From a virus, in the IMG/VR virus record IMGVR_UViG_3300035698_002920, positions 1-22,539 of that record: DNA of 22,539 bases; one strand, written 5' to 3'. The notes beneath the pieces were generated by a model. It did not search any database. It was not told where the DNA came from and was given only the letters and a program-made list of their open reading frames with translations. Positions 20,294 to 22,539 of the stretch are shown in pieces (positions within the stretch are counted from its first letter, which is position 1; the number at the start of each line of letters is the position of its first letter). The translations under genes were made by a program, and so were the position numbers.

Positions 20294-22539
20294 AGAAACT
20301 CCTTTGCACTTTGCTGGTAATGATGGTGGCTACCGGAGCAGTAGCTCAGTCCACGAACGTCAAGATCTATTTTGGTGATACAGACGGGACGCAAGTCAGT
20401 GGCCCTTTCCTGATGACGAACCCGAGTAACAGCTTCTTTGGGACAATCGTAAACGTGGAGACTGCGGACGTTGTGGAAGTCCAATGGCCGATGGGCGATG
20501 CTATTACGAACGTGGTCAGCGATATCACGACCAGTAACCTTTACACCATTCTGACCTCCAAGGGTTCGCATGACCTAGCGGCGGCGGCGAGCGTAAGTTC
20601 GGGCTGGATAACTACGCAGGCTGTGCATACTACTGAAATTGCATTACTCAATGCCGACTGCACAAACATTTACTACGTCGCCCTATGCGGTGATGACGCC
20701 AATACCGGACTCAATCCGCAGTTTCCGAAACTCACAATTCAGTCAGCACTTGATGCCGCAGAAATAGTCGAACTAGCAGGCGGCGGGCGGCAGAAGATTC
20801 AGATAGGCGCTGGGGAGTGGACAGAAGATAACACCCTTCCAAAGGGGATATTGTTTTACGGGTCAGGAGACACGGCCACAAGGCTTGGTGGATCGCTGAC
20901 TACCGCAACCAATCTTGTAGGCGGCACAACCATAGGCGACTTTGCTTTTACGGCCACGGGCACAACGGGGGCCAAGTATGTAGTCCCTGATGGCATGGAT
21001 GACACTGTGAACATCCGTCTTGCTAATGTCCAATTTGTCTTTTCGTCGCTGACAAACTTTACGGCTACTCCTGTCCATCTTTCGAGTGGCAATAATATCT
21101 TTGACGCCGTAGGCTTGAGTGCCCCGAGTGCCGACTTTACAAGTATGGCAGATTCGTCTGGCTCATTCTTGGTGGGTACCAATACCGCTGATTTGTCTGT
21201 CAACTATTTCCAGGTCATCATGGAGAATCTGAACCTTACCAACGGCACCATGAACATACTTGAGTTCACAGGCGGCACAGGAAATATCCGTATCAAGAAT
21301 AGCTCTATGGATATCACCCTCACCAATTCATTTGACGGTGAGTTTAGGGGGCTGAAATTCTCTGCGCCAAGTGGTGAGCATCAGATCATCAGTTGCGATA
21401 TTGACATAGAGGGTGTTGACGATACGATGGGTGACGTTGATGGCGTCCATGTGAGTGACGGAACGGTGCGGGCCGCATTCTGTGAGATCAACATAGACGG
21501 CTTCCTTGACAGTCATTCATACCACCGGACGGCAAACACAAACGCGCAGCTGATTGTCAACTTTTCCAGTGACACAACTGAGTATGAGGTAGACGGCACT
21601 GATACATTCCTCGACTATATTGGCTCCCCGCAAGATGGCCTGTTCAGGACTCCGCTATTCCAGTTTGGACAGGATGGTCAGGTGTATTCAGCATTCCCTG
21701 AGTCACCTACGCTCATAGGGCATAACGGCACAGGATGGGTGAGTTTCACAGAGAGCAAAAACGCAACCTTTGGCGAGGATGAGATATACAACAATCTGAC
21801 GGCATTCGCAGACGGAACTGAATACAGCATTCAGGACAGTGACGGCAAGCTGATGGGCATCACGTTCACGGTTGATAATTGGACAGAGGCAAAGGGTGAC
21901 GGGGAGAATGCGGCTGGTACGCTGTTTCCTAAGAGTGCAATCAAGTCACAATTCCGTACAGCCGCAGACGACTCAACCGCAACCATAGCAATCACAGGGC
22001 TGGAGATCGGCGAGACGTACTATCTCGACATACTTGCCAGCGCGAAAGATGCCAGCAAGGATTGCACAGATCAGGACTTTTGGGTAGACGTGGCCTATAC
22101 CGGAACTGTCGATACGGTAGACAACACTGACAACCTTGTGGTGCTTACCAACGTGGCCGCCACCGCGTCTATGACCCTGTACTGTACTAGCCCTAATGCA
22201 GGTGAGCGTGCATGGATCAACGCTCTCAGGATACGAGGACCGCAGGGTGAAGGGCTTGACGAACGATACCTGCGCCTTGACGGGCAGGAGGCAATGACGG
22301 GCGACGCAGACGCAGGCGGCAACACATGGACAAATCTCGCAGACGGTACAGCGTCGGATCATGCGGCAACGTATGGGCAGTTGGGCACAGTTAGCAACAA
22401 GGTGGTCGGCGTTGACGGGCGTAAGCTGATTGATGCTGCGGCGGTTGATTCCCTCGATTGGGAAACACGCGAAACATACGATTCATCGGACGTGGCATCG
22501 CTGAACTATGACGGGCGTAAGCTGATTGATGCTGCGGCG
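20290..22539 (+). CDS. Large fibre/spike protein with signal peptide (partial, open at right edge)
   Basis: The ATG at 20290 overlaps the previous stop (ATGA), and the frame is open without stop for 750 codons to the window end. The signal peptide is KKLLCTLLVMMVATGAVA, cut AVA|QS. About residues 127-160 read YYVALCGDDANTGLNPQFPK then LTIQSALDAA, the usual opening of DUF1565/pectate-lyase-like beta-helices. A beta-helix fills about 160-420, then a beta-sandwich. From residue 663, LDGQEAMTGDADAGGNTWTN then LADGTASDHAATYGQLG is a fibre-type linker, followed by 32-residue repeats (LDWETRETYDSSD style) that are common in long tail fibres. It likely recognises host polysaccharide; no enzyme activity is certain. 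Confidence 0.82.
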   Translation, partial: MKKLLCTLLVMMVATGAVAQSTNVKIYFGDTDGTQVSGPFLMTNPSNSFFGTIVNVETADVVEVQWPMGDAITNVVSDITTSNLYTILTSKGSHDLAAAASVSSGWITTQAVHTTEIALLNADCTNIYYVALCGDDANTGLNPQFPKLTIQSALDAAEIVELAGGGRQKIQIGAGEWTEDNTLPKGILFYGSGDTATRLGGSLTTATNLVGGTTIGDFAFTATGTTGAKYVVPDGMDDTVNIRLANVQFVFSSLTNFTATPVHLSSGNNIFDAVGLSAPSADFTSMADSSGSFLVGTNTADLSVNYFQVIMENLNLTNGTMNILEFTGGTGNIRIKNSSMDITLTNSFDGEFRGLKFSAPSGEHQIISCDIDIEGVDDTMGDVDGVHVSDGTVRAAFCEINIDGFLDSHSYHRTANTNAQLIVNFSSDTTEYEVDGTDTFLDYIGSPQDGLFRTPLFQFGQDGQVYSAFPESPTLIGHNGTGWVSFTESKNATFGEDEIYNNLTAFADGTEYSIQDSDGKLMGITFTVDNWTEAKGDGENAAGTLFPKSAIKSQFRTAADDSTATIAITGLEIGETYYLDILASAKDASKDCTDQDFWVDVAYTGTVDTVDNTDNLVVLTNVAATASMTLYCTSPNAGERAWINALRIRGPQGEGLDERYLRLDGQEAMTGDADAGGNTWTNLADGTASDHAATYGQLGTVSNKVVGVDGRKLIDAAAVDSLDWETRETYDSSDVASLNYDGRKLIDAAA
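22414..22539 (+). repeat. Tandem fibre repeat, 96-base period, cut by window edge
   Basis: A 30-base block is identical at 22414-22443 and 22510-22539 and codes DGRKLIDAAA both times. Between them is VDSLDWETRETYDSSDVASL. The unit is 32 residues. The near-perfect DNA identity suggests recent duplication, and the array probably continues to the right. Confidence 0.8.

Noticed and set aside
20279-20310. TTGACA before the large spike gene as a promoter
   Set aside because: No acceptable -10 box at 16-19 bases; it lies within the previous coding sequence.

Overview
The window is one contiguous, entirely plus-strand stretch of a tailed double-stranded DNA phage or prophage, most likely with a short-tailed (podovirus-like) virion. 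The marks of this are a large terminase, a P22-type portal, a proline/alanine-rich coiled-coil scaffold, an HK97-type major capsid protein, two neck/adaptor proteins, a probable tail nozzle or hub protein and beta-helix fibre/spike genes. I see no tape-measure, tail-tube or sheath gene. Most genes have good Shine-Dalgarno sequences (AGGAGG/GGAG types) and many are joined by 4-base ATGA overlaps. That fits a bacterial host that uses SD-led initiation. Three fibre-type proteins carry Sec signal peptides, which suggests a Gram-negative host. A PVC-group host (Kiritimatiellota/Lentisphaerota/Verrucomicrobiota) is a guess from protein style only.

Layout. Positions 1-4675 hold a train of very small, tightly packed accessory genes: a membrane/zinc-ribbon protein, several Cys-rich mini-proteins, small basic proteins and one full-length radical SAM enzyme of the spore-photoproduct-lyase/COG1533 type. 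Positions 4672-6666 are the packaging module: two overlapping small genes, then the large terminase. Positions 6667-6908 are the only sizeable non-coding gap. It holds a short terminator, a near-consensus sigma-70 promoter and a leader of about 150 nt that ends in a strong terminator-like hairpin. Positions 6909-12965 are the head module: portal, a signal-peptide fibre-like protein, a small coiled-coil protein, scaffold, major capsid protein and a probable capsid accessory protein. Positions 13029-16364 are small neck/tail genes, including a one-TM protein, a tandem paralogue pair, two connectors and an E1-FCCH-domain protein. Positions 16375-22539 are the tail and receptor-binding module: a beta-helix fibre with signal peptide, the nozzle/hub protein, a small linker protein, and a large signal-peptide fibre/spike that runs off the right edge inside a repeat array.

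The most interesting things are (1) the promoter-leader-hairpin unit ahead of the portal, which could be a phage small RNA or an attenuator; (2) two tandem hairpins with GGAA loops in front of the scaffold gene; (3) three receptor-type genes that all carry Sec signal peptides; (4) an A8 slippery site that joins two tiny ORFs and lies just after a 16-bp perfect inverted repeat; and (5) the radical SAM enzyme embedded in the zinc-ribbon mini-gene train. All functional statements come from reading the sequence; no database search was possible.
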